From assembly GCA_964628835.1 (NCBI GenBank), contig CAZVME010000006.1:7115-71114 (forward strand): DNA of 64,000 bases, given 5' to 3'. This DNA comes from JAAGZL01 sp964628835. GTDB lineage: Bacteria; Pseudomonadota; Gammaproteobacteria; Chromatiales; Chromatiaceae. Below are positions 36,901 through 45,716 of the stretch, piece after piece. The notes under the pieces are model-generated. The model saw only the letters and a list, made by a program, of their open reading frames with translations. It was not told the origin of the DNA and did not search any database. The position numbers and the translations under genes were made by a program. How positions within the stretch are numbered: the first letter of the stretch is position 1; each line of letters starts with the position of its first letter.

Positions 36901-37432
36901 CGGCGAATTCGCCATGGGCCAGGACCTGGGATACGCATTGATAGCCGCTCTGTTCCAGGTGGCGTCTGGTGTCATCCAACGGGAGTCGGTTGCCCACCTG
37001 GTATAGAAAGCTGCCCTCATCCACGTAGCTGCGTGGTGGCAGGCGCTGCAACAGGGTGCCTATGGGGACAATCAATACGCCTTTTTCGGTTTTTGGCAGG
37101 CGATACAGGGTCTTGAGCCGCTCAGATACCAGTTCTGGCAGGGGCGGGAAGACATCGTAGGGGAGGGTCTCCCAGTCGGGGAAACTGATTACCGGGATCA
37201 CATCGCCGGTAAAAAAGAACTTCAGTCTCTCTGTCAGTTCAGTTGCAGACTGCACATCTGACAATAGCACCAGTACCAAACCTTGAAACTCCCTGGCTGC
37301 CGAGGCGATGGCCAGGGCGTCGCTGATACCATATAGATGGCCCCACTGCAGGCGGTCGTTCTCCTGTTCTGGAAGTTGTGGCCGGGTGGGGTCAGAAAGG
37401 GGGGAGGTGGCTGTTTCTGGGTGGTTGGGCAT
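33941..37432 (-). CDS. mfd: Transcription-repair coupling factor
   Basis: A 1163-residue protein, normal for Mfd. The N-terminal UvrB-like domains (residues 1-330), the RNA-polymerase-interacting domain around residue 490-560 (VHEDHGVGRYMGLQ), and the RecG-like motor: Walker A GDVGFGKTE near residue 650, DEEH helicase box in LIIIDEEHRFGVRH, TATPIPRTL, and the TRG-type GRVGRSHHRAYAYLL. It removes RNA polymerase stalled at lesions and recruits UvrA. It is a single gene, divergent from narX-like. Confidence 0.97.
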   Translation of the reverse strand: MPNHPETATSPLSDPTRPQLPEQENDRLQWGHLYGISDALAIASAAREFQGLVLVLLSDVQSATELTERLKFFFTGDVIPVISFPDWETLPYDVFPPLPELVSERLKTLYRLPKTEKGVLIVPIGTLLQRLPPRSYVDEGSFLYQVGNRLPLDDTRRHLEQSGYQCVSQVLAHGEFAVRGSILDLFPMGSLHPLRIDLFDEEIETIRTFDPETQRSLEKIEQVEVLPAKEFPMNQEAITRFRRAFRNAFEGEPGNSLIYREVSDGNAPGGLEYYLPLFFEQTATLFDFLPANYLTIHHEQSRDQAEQFLEQVSARYEQRRHDAERPLLPPPSLFLTSDELANQLKTGRSIQLGHCEIESRAKGYKSFHNFSTKPLPPLGLQSRTTHPAAALQRFLKHKPGRVLFVAESAGRREMLRETLTGYGIKTTPVHGWLEFIQSDLELGLAVAPLEQGLWLPELGIAVITETQMLGEVVRQERRRKAKFGDSDQVVRNLTELHIGAPAVHEDHGVGRYMGLQTLEVGGMQTEFLTLEYAKGDKLYVPVSSLHLISRYSGASPDNAPLHRLGGDQWEKAKRKAAEKVRDVAAELLEIYARRAVNKGCAFPQPGAEYSSFAANFEFEETPDQQQAIDAVLSDMESPSHMERVVCGDVGFGKTEVAMRAAFAAVQGNKQVAILAPTTLLVQQHLQNFADRFADWPVQVEGLSRFGGAKHQKQVIKGLAEGKIDIVVGTHKLLQKDVKFKQLGLIIIDEEHRFGVRHKESLKALRAEVDILTLTATPIPRTLNMALSGLYDLSIIATPPVSRHPIKTFVSQWNDALIVEACQREIKRGGQVYFLHNEVSTIENMAHKLETLMPGVRLQVAHGQMRERELESIMRDFYHQRFNILICTTIIESGIDVPSANTILINRADKLGLAQLHQLRGRVGRSHHRAYAYLLTPSPRSLTPDAKKRLEAIESMEELGAGFTLATHDLEIRGAGELLGEGQSGQIHEIGYTLYTELLERTVQALKAGQQPNLDRPLDHGAEVDLQLPALIPEEYIPDVHSRLVLYKRIASSKSTDELRELQVEMIDRFGLLPEPAAFLMGVTQLKLKANPMGIRKLEAGPSGGRIIFEGEPKIDPGHLIGLIQTRAKEFKLDGANKLKFFREMPERDRRIDQVAAILDEIRG

Positions 37433-37587
37433 TATTTGGTCTTGTGCTACTGCTGGTGAGGGCAGGATTGTCTCACAATGGAGGTACAGGGAAAACGATG
37501 CCTCGGAGATTATTATGGAGATTGAGCTTGCCTTGCTTGTATATACGGATATAGAGTTCCAAAGGTGTACTCCTTTCGGGGGATTAG

Positions 37588-39564
37588 ATGAGTCTGTTCA
37601 AACGGAAACCGTCATTATTAAAGAAGTCCATTCTGGTGCGGGTTGGTGTTGCCATGGCCACCATACTCAGTCTGGCAGTCATCGGTATATTGAGCTCGGT
37701 GATTATCGCTGAAACCTCAGAGGGATTTGCCGCAGCCATCAACCAGGCCGGCACCCTGCGTATGCAGTCCTATCGCATCGCCAGCAGCCTGGTGCATGAC
37801 ACCGGCCTTGAGGCCGCGCAGAGCGGCGATATTACCCGTAAGCTGGTGGATGAATTTGAGGGACGCATCTATAGCCAGCGCATTCATGGTCTGTTGCAGA
37901 AGGGTACCAGTCTACGGGTCCAAGAGGCCTACCAGCAGGTCGAGCGGCGCTGGCAAGGGAGTTTCCTGCCCCAACTCAAGACCTATCTGTCAGCGGCGGG
38001 TTCAGATTCCAGGGCGGCAGGCAGCGCTACCCAGGGTAGTGCTGAAAAGCTGTTCTATCTATCCAACGTGGATAGTTTCGTGGATGATATTCACCACCTG
38101 GTAAAGGTGCTGGAGCTGGATGCCGAGAAGAAGATCCAGCAACAGCGGATGATCCAGATTGTAACCCTGGCCCTGATGCTGCTGGTCGTTGCTGTCAGCA
38201 TGTATATGACCCATGCCAGCGTGCTTATTCCTCTGCGTAATCTTCTTACCTGTGCCCGTGCCGCCAGACATGGAGATTTCTCCATCCGTAGTAACTACCT
38301 GGAAGAGGATGAGTTGGGACAGTTGGGGCAGTCATTCAACGTAATGGCGGAAGACCTTTCCGTAATCTATGCGGATCTTGAGAAGAGGGTAAAGGAAAAA
38401 ACGGCGGACCTGGAACGGAGCAACCAGTCACTGGAGCTGCTGTACGCGGCCACCAAGCGTCTGACAGAGTCGTCTCCAACGGAAGAGGTGCTGCAAGAGC
38501 TTATTCACGATATTGAACGTACCACCGGGATTAAGGGTGGGTATGTCTGCCTGGGTAAACCAGGAGATAAACAGGCGTTTAGATTGGCATCAGCCAGGTT
38601 TGGCGGTGATGATGCAACTGCCATGAGCCCATTGGATTGCCAGGTCTGTCTGGGTAAGGGGACTTCCCACACCTTTGAGCTGGAGCGTCTGAACCGACCT
38701 GCCACTCATATGTTTTCCACCCCGATCAAGGACCAGAAACAGCACTATGGAGTCCTGGTGCTGGAACTGTCGAGTGGTAACGGCGCAACAAAGCTGAATG
38801 AATGGCAACAGCGGTTGGTGGAGACCGTGGCCAGCCATATCGCCATGGGAATGAATATGGCGCAGCAGGCATCTCGCAGCCGCATGCTGTCGCTGCTGGA
38901 AGAGCGCAGTGTAATTGCCCGTGAACTGCACGACTCTCTGGCCCAATCCCTCTCTTATCTGAAGATACAGGTGAGCCGGTTGGATATGGTGCTGGCGGAT
39001 AAGGACCCAAAGACCGCCCTGGAGATCTCCACCATTCTGCGTAGCGCCCTGAATGGCGCTTACCGCGAGTTAAGAGAGCTGCTCACCACATTCCGTCTGC
39101 GTATAAGTGAGGCAGGGATGATTGCCGCCTTGGAGGAGACGGTGCAGGAGTACTCAGAACGCGGTAGTGTGGAAATTGAACTGATCAACAAGCTTGGGAA
39201 CTGTAAGCTGCGTCCCAATGCCGAGATCCACGTTATTCAGATCATCCGTGAGGCCCTTTCCAACATAAGCCGTCACGCCGATGCCGAAAAGGCCAAGGTG
39301 CTGGTGGAGTGTGATATAGATGGCCATGTCACCATCCTTATTGAAGATGATGGAAAGGGTATGGCCATGGATGATGATGGTGATATGATGCAACATTACG
39401 GCCTGCCAATCATGAAGGAACGTGCGGAATGGCTGGGTGGTACCCTGACCATCAAGCAGTCCCCAACAGGTGGAACGAGCGTTAGACTCGTATTCGAGGC
39501 CGCAGAGAGTGCCCATTCAAATATCCATGAGAGTGTTCTCCAGAGGATGAACTATGAGCAATGA
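37588..39564 (+). CDS. NarX/NarQ-like nitrate/nitrite sensor kinase
   Basis: A 658-residue kinase: TM1 at 14-38, a periplasmic four-helix sensor with the nitrate-binding P-box AAINQAGTLRMQSYRIASS (about 48-66), TM2 near 190-215, HAMP (about 215-265), a signalling coiled coil, a GAF-like central domain with a Cys pair (CQVCLGKG), and a HisKA_3/HATPase transmitter with His in ARELHDSLAQSLSYLKIQV and DDGKGM. The P-box identifies a NarX/NarQ-type nitrate/nitrite sensor. It overlaps the next regulator gene by 11 bp and sits directly upstream of the nap genes. Confidence 0.9.
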   Translation: MSLFKRKPSLLKKSILVRVGVAMATILSLAVIGILSSVIIAETSEGFAAAINQAGTLRMQSYRIASSLVHDTGLEAAQSGDITRKLVDEFEGRIYSQRIHGLLQKGTSLRVQEAYQQVERRWQGSFLPQLKTYLSAAGSDSRAAGSATQGSAEKLFYLSNVDSFVDDIHHLVKVLELDAEKKIQQQRMIQIVTLALMLLVVAVSMYMTHASVLIPLRNLLTCARAARHGDFSIRSNYLEEDELGQLGQSFNVMAEDLSVIYADLEKRVKEKTADLERSNQSLELLYAATKRLTESSPTEEVLQELIHDIERTTGIKGGYVCLGKPGDKQAFRLASARFGGDDATAMSPLDCQVCLGKGTSHTFELERLNRPATHMFSTPIKDQKQHYGVLVLELSSGNGATKLNEWQQRLVETVASHIAMGMNMAQQASRSRMLSLLEERSVIARELHDSLAQSLSYLKIQVSRLDMVLADKDPKTALEISTILRSALNGAYRELRELLTTFRLRISEAGMIAALEETVQEYSERGSVEIELINKLGNCKLRPNAEIHVIQIIREALSNISRHADAEKAKVLVECDIDGHVTILIEDDGKGMAMDDDGDMMQHYGLPIMKERAEWLGGTLTIKQSPTGGTSVRLVFEAAESAHSNIHESVLQRMNYEQ

Positions 39565-40204
39565 CAATACCTATTCAGTAATATCCATTGATGATCACCC
39601 GCTATTCAGAAAGGGGGTCTCTGATCTGATCGATATGGATAGTTCCCTGAGCCTGGTGGCCGAGGCCGACAACGGCATGGACGGCCTGAAGTTGGCGGAG
39701 GAGCATAACCCTGACTTGATCCTGCTGGACATCAATATGAAGGGCATGGATGGTCTGGAGACTCTCAAGGCGATAAAGGACACGGATGTGGATTCTCGGA
39801 TCATGATGTTGACGGTGTCGGATAACGAAGAAGATGTGGTCACAGCACTACGGCTGGGTGCGGATGGATACCTACTCAAGGATATGGAGCCGGAGGATAT
39901 ACTGGAATCCATTAAAACCGGGGCTTCCGGCAAGATAATTATCAGTGATCGTTTGACCCAGCTGTTGGCTCAGGCGTTGCGGGAAGAGGCCAAAAGCCCA
40001 AAAAATGGCGCCCTGGTGGACCTGACGGCAAGAGAGAAAGAGATCCTTGGACTAATCGCTAATGGCATGAGCAATAGGGCGATTGGTGACAGCCTGAGTA
40101 TTTCCGAGGGTACAGTAAAGGTACATGTAAAACATATCTTGAAAAAACTGAACCTGAAGTCGCGGGTCGAGGCTGCTGTGTGGTCGCTGAAAAACATCGG
40201 ATAA
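39554..40204 (+). CDS. NarL-like response regulator
   Basis: A 216-residue regulator: receiver domain with phospho-Asp in DLILLDINMKGMDG and Lys in YLLKDMEPED, then a LuxR-type helix-turn-helix (LTAREKEILGLIANGMSNRA onward, ending LNLKSRVEAAVWSLKNIG) characteristic of NarL/NarP. It is cotranscribed with the NarX-like kinase. NarL-type 7-2-7 sites lie in the nap leader and in the leader of the octaheme gene, consistent with local control. Confidence 0.92.
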   Translation: MSNDNTYSVISIDDHPLFRKGVSDLIDMDSSLSLVAEADNGMDGLKLAEEHNPDLILLDINMKGMDGLETLKAIKDTDVDSRIMMLTVSDNEEDVVTALRLGADGYLLKDMEPEDILESIKTGASGKIIISDRLTQLLAQALREEAKSPKNGALVDLTAREKEILGLIANGMSNRAIGDSLSISEGTVKVHVKHILKKLNLKSRVEAAVWSLKNIG

Positions 40205-40304
40205 TTAGATGCTAATCATGAAATATGGAGCGCAACTCCAAAACAGAAAAAAATAGTGGTATTCGTACTATCCAACTAGGAAATACCAATAAGACAGTAT
40301 AATA

Positions 40305-40320
40305 TACCACCTAATAGGTA
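40305..40320. promoter_or_regulatory. NarL/NarP-type 7-2-7 site upstream of napF
   Basis: TACCACCTAATAGGTA has the heptamer-2-heptamer geometry with one departure from consensus in the left half. A further single heptamer TACCAAT lies at 40284-40290. Both are upstream of the FNR box. Confidence 0.5.
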
Positions 40321-40380
40321 TGGTTTTACTACCACGATATAGTAATATACATGAAATAACTAAGAAAATACCAAAATCTA

Positions 40381-40394
40381 TTGATTGATATCAA
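40381..40394. promoter_or_regulatory. FNR box upstream of napF
   Basis: TTGATTGATATCAA is a perfect TTGAT-N4-ATCAA FNR consensus, centred about 80 bp upstream of the napF start. It suggests anaerobic activation of the nap operon. Confidence 0.82.
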
Positions 40395-40467
40395 CGCTAC
40401 TTTCATGGATTGAATGTAAAAATTGCCAACGTGATAACTAAACTGTTTTGGCAACTGGCAAATACAG

Positions 40468-40980
40468 ATGAGTAGCAACATAAATCGGATACAGTTTCTG
40501 CGCGGAGACCTTTCAGGTAAGCGCGACCCAATTCGTCCCCCCTGGTCGTTGCCAGAGTCTCAATTTATTGAAAAATGTAATCGTTGTGCCGACTGTGTTC
40601 CAGCCTGTGAATATGAGCTGATAAAGATTGGCCGTGGCGGTTATCCCGAAATCGATTTTTCCCAAGCTGGCTGCGACTTCTGCACCGACTGTGTTGCAGT
40701 ATGCAAGCCGGGAGCCATAAGCAAAAAATCTGCTGATGCCGCCCCCTGGACCCTGAAAGCAACAATTCTAGATTCCTGTCTCTCACTCAATGCCATTATT
40801 TGCAGATCTTGTGGTGAGGCCTGTGACCAGGAAGCAATCAAATTTAAATTGGAAGTTGGCGGAATCGCACGTCCCTTGCTGGATCTGGAAAAATGCAACG
40901 GATGTGGTGAGTGTTTCACTGTCTGCCCTGACAACTCAGTTCAGATAGCAGCAGTTGAAACATGTGAACAAGCTGCTTGA
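40468..40980 (+). CDS. napF: NapF ferredoxin-type protein
   Basis: A 170-residue iron-sulfur protein with three or four [4Fe-4S] ligand sets: CNRCADCVPACE, CDFCTDCVAVCKP, a central CRSCGEACD and CNGCGECFTVCPD. NapF is a cytoplasmic protein thought to help NapA maturation. It is the first gene of napFDAGHBC and is preceded by an FNR box and NarL-like sites. Confidence 0.92.
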   Translation: MSSNINRIQFLRGDLSGKRDPIRPPWSLPESQFIEKCNRCADCVPACEYELIKIGRGGYPEIDFSQAGCDFCTDCVAVCKPGAISKKSADAAPWTLKATILDSCLSLNAIICRSCGEACDQEAIKFKLEVGGIARPLLDLEKCNGCGECFTVCPDNSVQIAAVETCEQAA

Positions 40981-40996
40981 GGAGATAGTAGATACC

Positions 40997-41254
40997 ATGA
41001 ATGTTTGTAGTGTCGTTGTCTATACCAAGCCGGAAAGGTCTGGTGCGGTGACAACCAAGTTAGAAGAGTTCTCAGGAGTTGAAGTCCATGGAGGGCAAGA
41101 AGAAGGTAAATTAGTCGTTACGGTGGAAGGCGGCAACGATGACAAGCTGGCTGACACTATGGCTGCTTTTAATGATGTAGATGGGGTTATCAATACAGTA
41201 ATGATCTATCACTACTGTGGAGATGAAAATGTAAACGAGGAGGTTGCAAAGTGA
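40997..41254 (+). CDS. napD: NapD, NapA Tat-signal chaperone
   Basis: From the ATG at 40997 (GGAGATAG upstream; an earlier in-frame ATG overlaps napF) the protein is 85 residues. It has the NapD ferredoxin-like fold pattern MNVCSVVVYTKPERSGAV, GVEVHGGQEEGKLVVTVEGG and DGVINTVMIYHYC. NapD binds the NapA twin-arginine signal before export. Its stop overlaps the napA GTG start by 4 bp. Confidence 0.92.
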   Translation: MNVCSVVVYTKPERSGAVTTKLEEFSGVEVHGGQEEGKLVVTVEGGNDDKLADTMAAFNDVDGVINTVMIYHYCGDENVNEEVAK

Positions 41255-43755
41255 AACTAAACAGGCGTGACTTTATTAAGAATAATGCAGTAGCGGCCGC
41301 TGCCGCTGCCGCGGGTGTTACCTTGCCTGCAGTGAGTGTTGCTGCTGGCGATGGCATCCGTTGGGACAAGACTGCCTGCCGCTTTTGCGGTACTGGTTGC
41401 TCTGTACTGCTAGGCGTGAAAGATGGCAAGGTTGTGGCCAGTCAGGGTGATCCTGATGCGCCAGTAAACCGTGGTCTGAACTGCATCAAGGGCTATTTCC
41501 TGCCTAAGATCATGTACGGAAAGGATCGTTTAACCCAGCCCATGCTGCGTAAGAAGAACGGCAAGTTCGACAAGAACGGCAAGTTCGAGCCAGTATCCTG
41601 GGATGAGGCATTCGACGTTATGGCCGACAAGTGGAAGGCTTCCCTGAAGGCTAAGGGTCCTACCTCTGTTGGTATGTTCGGTTCCGGTCAGTGGACAGTT
41701 TGGGAAGGTTATGCCGCTTCCAAGCTTATGAAAGCTGGTTTCCGTTCCAACAATCTGGATCCTAATGCCCGTCACTGTATGGCTTCTGCTGTAGGTGCCT
41801 TCATGCGTGCCTTCGGTATAGACGAGCCAATGGGTGTATATGACGATCTGGAGCACGCCGATGTATTCGTACTCTGGGGTGCCAACATGGCCGAGATGCA
41901 TCCAATCTTGTGGTCACGTCTGACAGACACTCGTCTGACCAAGCCTGGTTGTGAGGTGCATGTACTCTCCACCTTCAAGCACCGCTGCTTTGAACTGTCT
42001 GATAACGACATGATCTTTCATCCGCAGACCGATCTGGCGATTGCCAACTACATCGCCAACTATATCATCCAGACCAAGTCTTATAACAAAGACTTCGTTG
42101 CCAATAACGTCAACTTCAAGAAGACTCCAACCGATATCGGTTATGGTCTGCGTCCAGAGCATCCTCTGGAGAAGAAGAAGACTGGCAAGGGGGGCGCGCT
42201 CTCTGGAATCACCTTTGAAGAGTATGCAAAGTCTGTTGCTTCATACACTGTAGAAGAGGCCAGCAAGATTTCAGGTGTGCCTAAGTCCAACCTGCTGAAG
42301 CTGGCCAAGGCATATGCCGATCCTAAGAAGAAAGTTTCTTCCTTCTGGACCATGGGCATGAACCAGCACACCCGTGGTGTTTGGATGAATGGCCTGGTCT
42401 ACAATATCCATCTGCTGATGGGTAAGATCTCCGAGCCTGGCAACAGCCCATTCTCACTCACCGGTCAGCCTTCCGCTTGCGGTACCGCACGTGAGGTTGG
42501 TACTTTTGCTCACCGTCTGCCTGCAGATCTGGTGGTTATGAAAGCACCACATCGTGCCTTTGCTGAGAAGACCTGGAAACTGCCTGAAGGTACCATCGTT
42601 GGTAAGCCTGGTTTCCACGCTGTTCTGATGCACCGTAAACTGAAAGACGGTGTAATGAACTGCTTCTGGGTCCAGTGCAACAACAACATGCAGGCTGCTG
42701 CTAACCTGAATGAAGAGTCATATCCTGGTTGGCGTAGACCTGAAAACTTCATCACCGTAACCGACCCCTACCCAACCGTATCCAGTGTGGCCGCAGACCT
42801 TATGCTGCCTACCTCTATGTGGTGCGAGAAGGAAGGTGCCTACGGTAACGCTGAGCGTCGTACCCAGTTCTGGCGTCAACAGATTAAGGGGCCAGGTGAG
42901 TCTAAGTCTGATCTGTGGCAGATGATGGAGTTCGCCAAGCGCTTCAAGATGGAAGAGGTTTGGCCAGCTGATCTGCTAGCCAAGATGCCTGAGTATCAGG
43001 GTAAGACCATGTATGACGTTCTATACGAGAATGGTCAGGTCAACAAATTCCCGAAACAGCAGGTAACCGATCCTGACGGTAACAAGTACGAAAATGACGA
43101 GATGGAGCACTTCGGTTACTACGTACAGAAGGGTCTGTTCGAAGAGTATCGTATGTTTAACAGTGCTGCCGGTATCCCGAAGAAAGGTCATGAAATGGCC
43201 GAATTCGATGCCTATCATAAAGCCCGCGGTCTTCGCTGGCCTGTGATTAACGGCAAGGAGACCCTGTGGCGCTTCCGTGGTGGATACGATCCACATGTAG
43301 AGGGTGGTAAGGATGTAGTGAAGTTCTATGGTAAGCCCGATGGCAAAGCCAACATCATCACCGCTCCTTACGAGCCAGCAGCAGAAGCCCCGGATAAAGA
43401 GTTTAATCTGTGGCTCTGCACCGGTCGTGTTCTTGAGCACTGGCACTCCGGTTCCATGACCCGTCGTGTGCCTGAACTGTATCGTGCAGTACCAGATGCA
43501 GTTGTCTACATGCACAAGAGAGATGCCAAGAAGCGTAAGCTGCGTCAGGGTCAGATGGCCAAGCTGCAGACACGCCGTGGTGAGCTGGTCGCACGCGTTG
43601 AGACCCGTGGTCGTAATAGACCTCCTAAGGGACTCGTGTTCATCCCATGGTTCGATGCGAATCGTCTGGTGAACAAGCTGACCCTGGATGCCACTGATCC
43701 GCTGTCCAAAGAAACGGACTACAAGAAGTGTGCGGTGAAGATATCCAAGGCATAA
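41251..43755 (+). CDS. napA: Periplasmic nitrate reductase catalytic subunit NapA
   Basis: An 834-residue molybdoenzyme starting at GTG behind GAGGAGG. Tat signal LNRRDFIKNNAVAAAAAAAG (residues 3-22), [4Fe-4S] ligands Cys43, Cys46, Cys50 and Cys78, and the Mo ligand Cys176 in NARHCMASAVGAFMRAFG. It carries bis-MGD and reduces nitrate to nitrite in the periplasm, receiving electrons from NapB/NapC. Codon use is strongly biased (Arg mostly CGT), in keeping with high expression. Confidence 0.97.
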   Translation: MKLNRRDFIKNNAVAAAAAAAGVTLPAVSVAAGDGIRWDKTACRFCGTGCSVLLGVKDGKVVASQGDPDAPVNRGLNCIKGYFLPKIMYGKDRLTQPMLRKKNGKFDKNGKFEPVSWDEAFDVMADKWKASLKAKGPTSVGMFGSGQWTVWEGYAASKLMKAGFRSNNLDPNARHCMASAVGAFMRAFGIDEPMGVYDDLEHADVFVLWGANMAEMHPILWSRLTDTRLTKPGCEVHVLSTFKHRCFELSDNDMIFHPQTDLAIANYIANYIIQTKSYNKDFVANNVNFKKTPTDIGYGLRPEHPLEKKKTGKGGALSGITFEEYAKSVASYTVEEASKISGVPKSNLLKLAKAYADPKKKVSSFWTMGMNQHTRGVWMNGLVYNIHLLMGKISEPGNSPFSLTGQPSACGTAREVGTFAHRLPADLVVMKAPHRAFAEKTWKLPEGTIVGKPGFHAVLMHRKLKDGVMNCFWVQCNNNMQAAANLNEESYPGWRRPENFITVTDPYPTVSSVAADLMLPTSMWCEKEGAYGNAERRTQFWRQQIKGPGESKSDLWQMMEFAKRFKMEEVWPADLLAKMPEYQGKTMYDVLYENGQVNKFPKQQVTDPDGNKYENDEMEHFGYYVQKGLFEEYRMFNSAAGIPKKGHEMAEFDAYHKARGLRWPVINGKETLWRFRGGYDPHVEGGKDVVKFYGKPDGKANIITAPYEPAAEAPDKEFNLWLCTGRVLEHWHSGSMTRRVPELYRAVPDAVVYMHKRDAKKRKLRQGQMAKLQTRRGELVARVETRGRNRPPKGLVFIPWFDANRLVNKLTLDATDPLSKETDYKKCAVKISKA

Positions 43756-43768
43756 GGTAAACGAAATA

Positions 43769-43793
43769 CCCGGCCCGGATTTATCGGGTCGGG
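43769..43793 (+). other. intercistronic hairpin between napA and napG
   Basis: Arms CCCGGCCCG and CGGGTCGGG pair with one G-T, without a following T-run. More likely an mRNA-stabilising or processing element than a terminator, which would fit high napA output. Confidence 0.5.
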
Positions 43794-43850
43794 ATTTCCG
43801 AAATAAATACGTGAAATACCGAATCGATAACCGTAGTAAGGCAGTATCAG

Positions 43851-44723
43851 ATGTTTGATTCAGGTAATGGAAAAGGGAAAGGTAATGGTGAACTGAGTCG
43901 TCGTCGGTTCTTGAGTGGTGTACTGAAGACGGCTTGTGGTGTTGGGTTGATGGGTGTAGGGATTGGCCTCTATTCAGAGCAGGCTTCATCTCTACCGGCG
44001 TTAGCCATCAGGCCTCCGGGAGCACTCCCGGAAGATGAGTTTCTCAATGCCTGTATCCGGTGTGGTTTGTGTGTTCAAGACTGTCCGTATGACATGCTAA
44101 AGCTGGGGCAGATGGGAGACGGAGTTGCAGCCGGAACACCATACTTTACCGCACGGGAAGCGCCCTGTGAGATGTGTGAAGATATTCCATGCATCGTGGC
44201 GTGCCCCACTAATGCCCTGGACCATGAACTTACCAATATTGAAGACGCCCGCATGGGTCTTGCAGTGTTGGTAGACCAGAAAACCTGTATCGCTTTTTTG
44301 GGACTGCGCTGCGAGGTCTGCTTTAACGCCTGCCCCGTACTTGGTAAGGCCTTAACGCTGAATTACGAGCACAATGTAAGGTCGGGGAAACATGCTCGGT
44401 TCTTACCGGTGGTACATGAAGAGTATTGTACTGGCTGTGGGCTCTGCGAAAAGGTCTGTATTCTGGATGAGGCGGCAATCAGGGTTCTCCCGAACCATCT
44501 GGCAAAGGGGAAACTTGGAGAGCATTATCGAACCGGTTGGACTGAGAAGAAGAAGGCAGGAAGGGCACTGGTGGCACCAGATGCGGAACATAAATACAAC
44601 TTACCGGAAGGGGTGCAGTATGACCTCCAGGGCAAGGGGTTGATAATCGAGTCGGAAGGTATAGGTGTAGATAAACCTACTGACAGGATTAATGTTTTCG
44701 GTAGCGGTGTGGAGAAGAAATAA
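43851..44723 (+). CDS. napG: NapG ferredoxin-type quinol dehydrogenase component
   Basis: A 290-residue exported iron-sulfur protein: Tat signal SRRRFLSGVLKTACGVGLM (residues 17-35), then four [4Fe-4S] clusters with motifs CIRCGLCVQDCPYD, CEMCEDIPCIVACPT, CEVCFNACPV and CTGCGLCEKVCIL. NapG with NapH forms a membrane quinol dehydrogenase passing electrons to NapC/NapA. Its stop shares one base with the napH start. Confidence 0.93.
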   Translation: MFDSGNGKGKGNGELSRRRFLSGVLKTACGVGLMGVGIGLYSEQASSLPALAIRPPGALPEDEFLNACIRCGLCVQDCPYDMLKLGQMGDGVAAGTPYFTAREAPCEMCEDIPCIVACPTNALDHELTNIEDARMGLAVLVDQKTCIAFLGLRCEVCFNACPVLGKALTLNYEHNVRSGKHARFLPVVHEEYCTGCGLCEKVCILDEAAIRVLPNHLAKGKLGEHYRTGWTEKKKAGRALVAPDAEHKYNLPEGVQYDLQGKGLIIESEGIGVDKPTDRINVFGSGVEKK

Positions 44724-45652
44724 TGGTTAACAGAGTAGAAAATGTAGGTGCTGAAGCCGTTGCAGCCAAGGGTTGGTTGAAAGCCAACAAGTGGTTGATT
44801 CTTCGTCGCGTGAGCCAGTTGTCGATCCTGGGGCTCTTCATTATTAGTCCTCTATTGGTGGATGTTCTTGATGAGCTGTGGATAGTTAAGGGAACACTTT
44901 CGTCCAGCGTGATTCTGGGTGTGGTTCCTCTGACCGATCCATATGTGTTGATTCAAGGCATGGTATCGGGAGATGTAATGCCGGAGGTTGCCGGCCTGGT
45001 TGGAGCATTGATAGTGATTGCCTTCTACTTGCTAGTAGGGGGAAGGGTGTACTGCTCGTGGGTATGCCCGGTAAACATGATCACTGATGCAGCAGCCTGG
45101 ATGCGCCGCAAACTCGGGCTTAAAGATAAATCACACATCTCGAGATCCACCCGCTACTGGATGCTGGGTTTGACACTGATTCTCCCCCTGATTGCCGGGG
45201 GTATAGTCTGGGAGTTGCTTAACCCGGTATCGCTGGTATATCGCGGCATCCTGTTTGGGATGGGGACGGCTTGGACGGTCCTGGTGGGTATATTTCTGTT
45301 TGACCTGCTAATCAGCAATGATGGTTGGTGTGGCAGAATCTGCCCGGTAGGCGCTTTTTATAGCCTTCTTACGGTAAAAAGTCCGCTGCGTATTGTAGCC
45401 ACTAAGCGGGAAGATTGTGATGATTGCATGGACTGTTATTTGGTCTGTCCCGAGGTGCAGGTGATCAAGCCGGCATTGAAAGGAGCTGAACGTGGATTGG
45501 GTCCGGTAATCCTCTCATCTGAGTGCACCAACTGTGGGCGCTGTATCGATGTATGTGCCAAAGACGTATTTAAATTCGGAAGTCGTTTTACCAATAACCA
45601 GGTGGAAGCGACTGGGGTGGTAAGCCAGCCACAAGATGGGGCCAAGGCTTGA
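44723..45652 (+). CDS. napH: NapH membrane ferredoxin-type protein
   Basis: A 309-residue membrane protein with four membrane segments (about 28-50, 85-110, 142-165, 180-205), two Cys-x3-CP motifs facing the cytoplasm (CSWVCPVN, CGRICPVG) and two C-terminal [4Fe-4S] sites (CDDCMDCYLVCPE, CTNCGRCIDVCAKD). It is the integral partner of NapG. Confidence 0.93.
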   Translation: MVNRVENVGAEAVAAKGWLKANKWLILRRVSQLSILGLFIISPLLVDVLDELWIVKGTLSSSVILGVVPLTDPYVLIQGMVSGDVMPEVAGLVGALIVIAFYLLVGGRVYCSWVCPVNMITDAAAWMRRKLGLKDKSHISRSTRYWMLGLTLILPLIAGGIVWELLNPVSLVYRGILFGMGTAWTVLVGIFLFDLLISNDGWCGRICPVGAFYSLLTVKSPLRIVATKREDCDDCMDCYLVCPEVQVIKPALKGAERGLGPVILSSECTNCGRCIDVCAKDVFKFGSRFTNNQVEATGVVSQPQDGAKA

Positions 45653-45716
45653 TGTTTATCCCGGTCACAACTAAACGCATGTCTGATTTACCGAACTAAA
45701 GTTGATGGAGAGAGAA

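Noticed and set aside
43021..43989. 322-codon minus-strand frame overlapping napA 3' end and napG start
   Set aside because: Antisense shadow of napA, caused by its strong codon bias. No ribosome site or domain.
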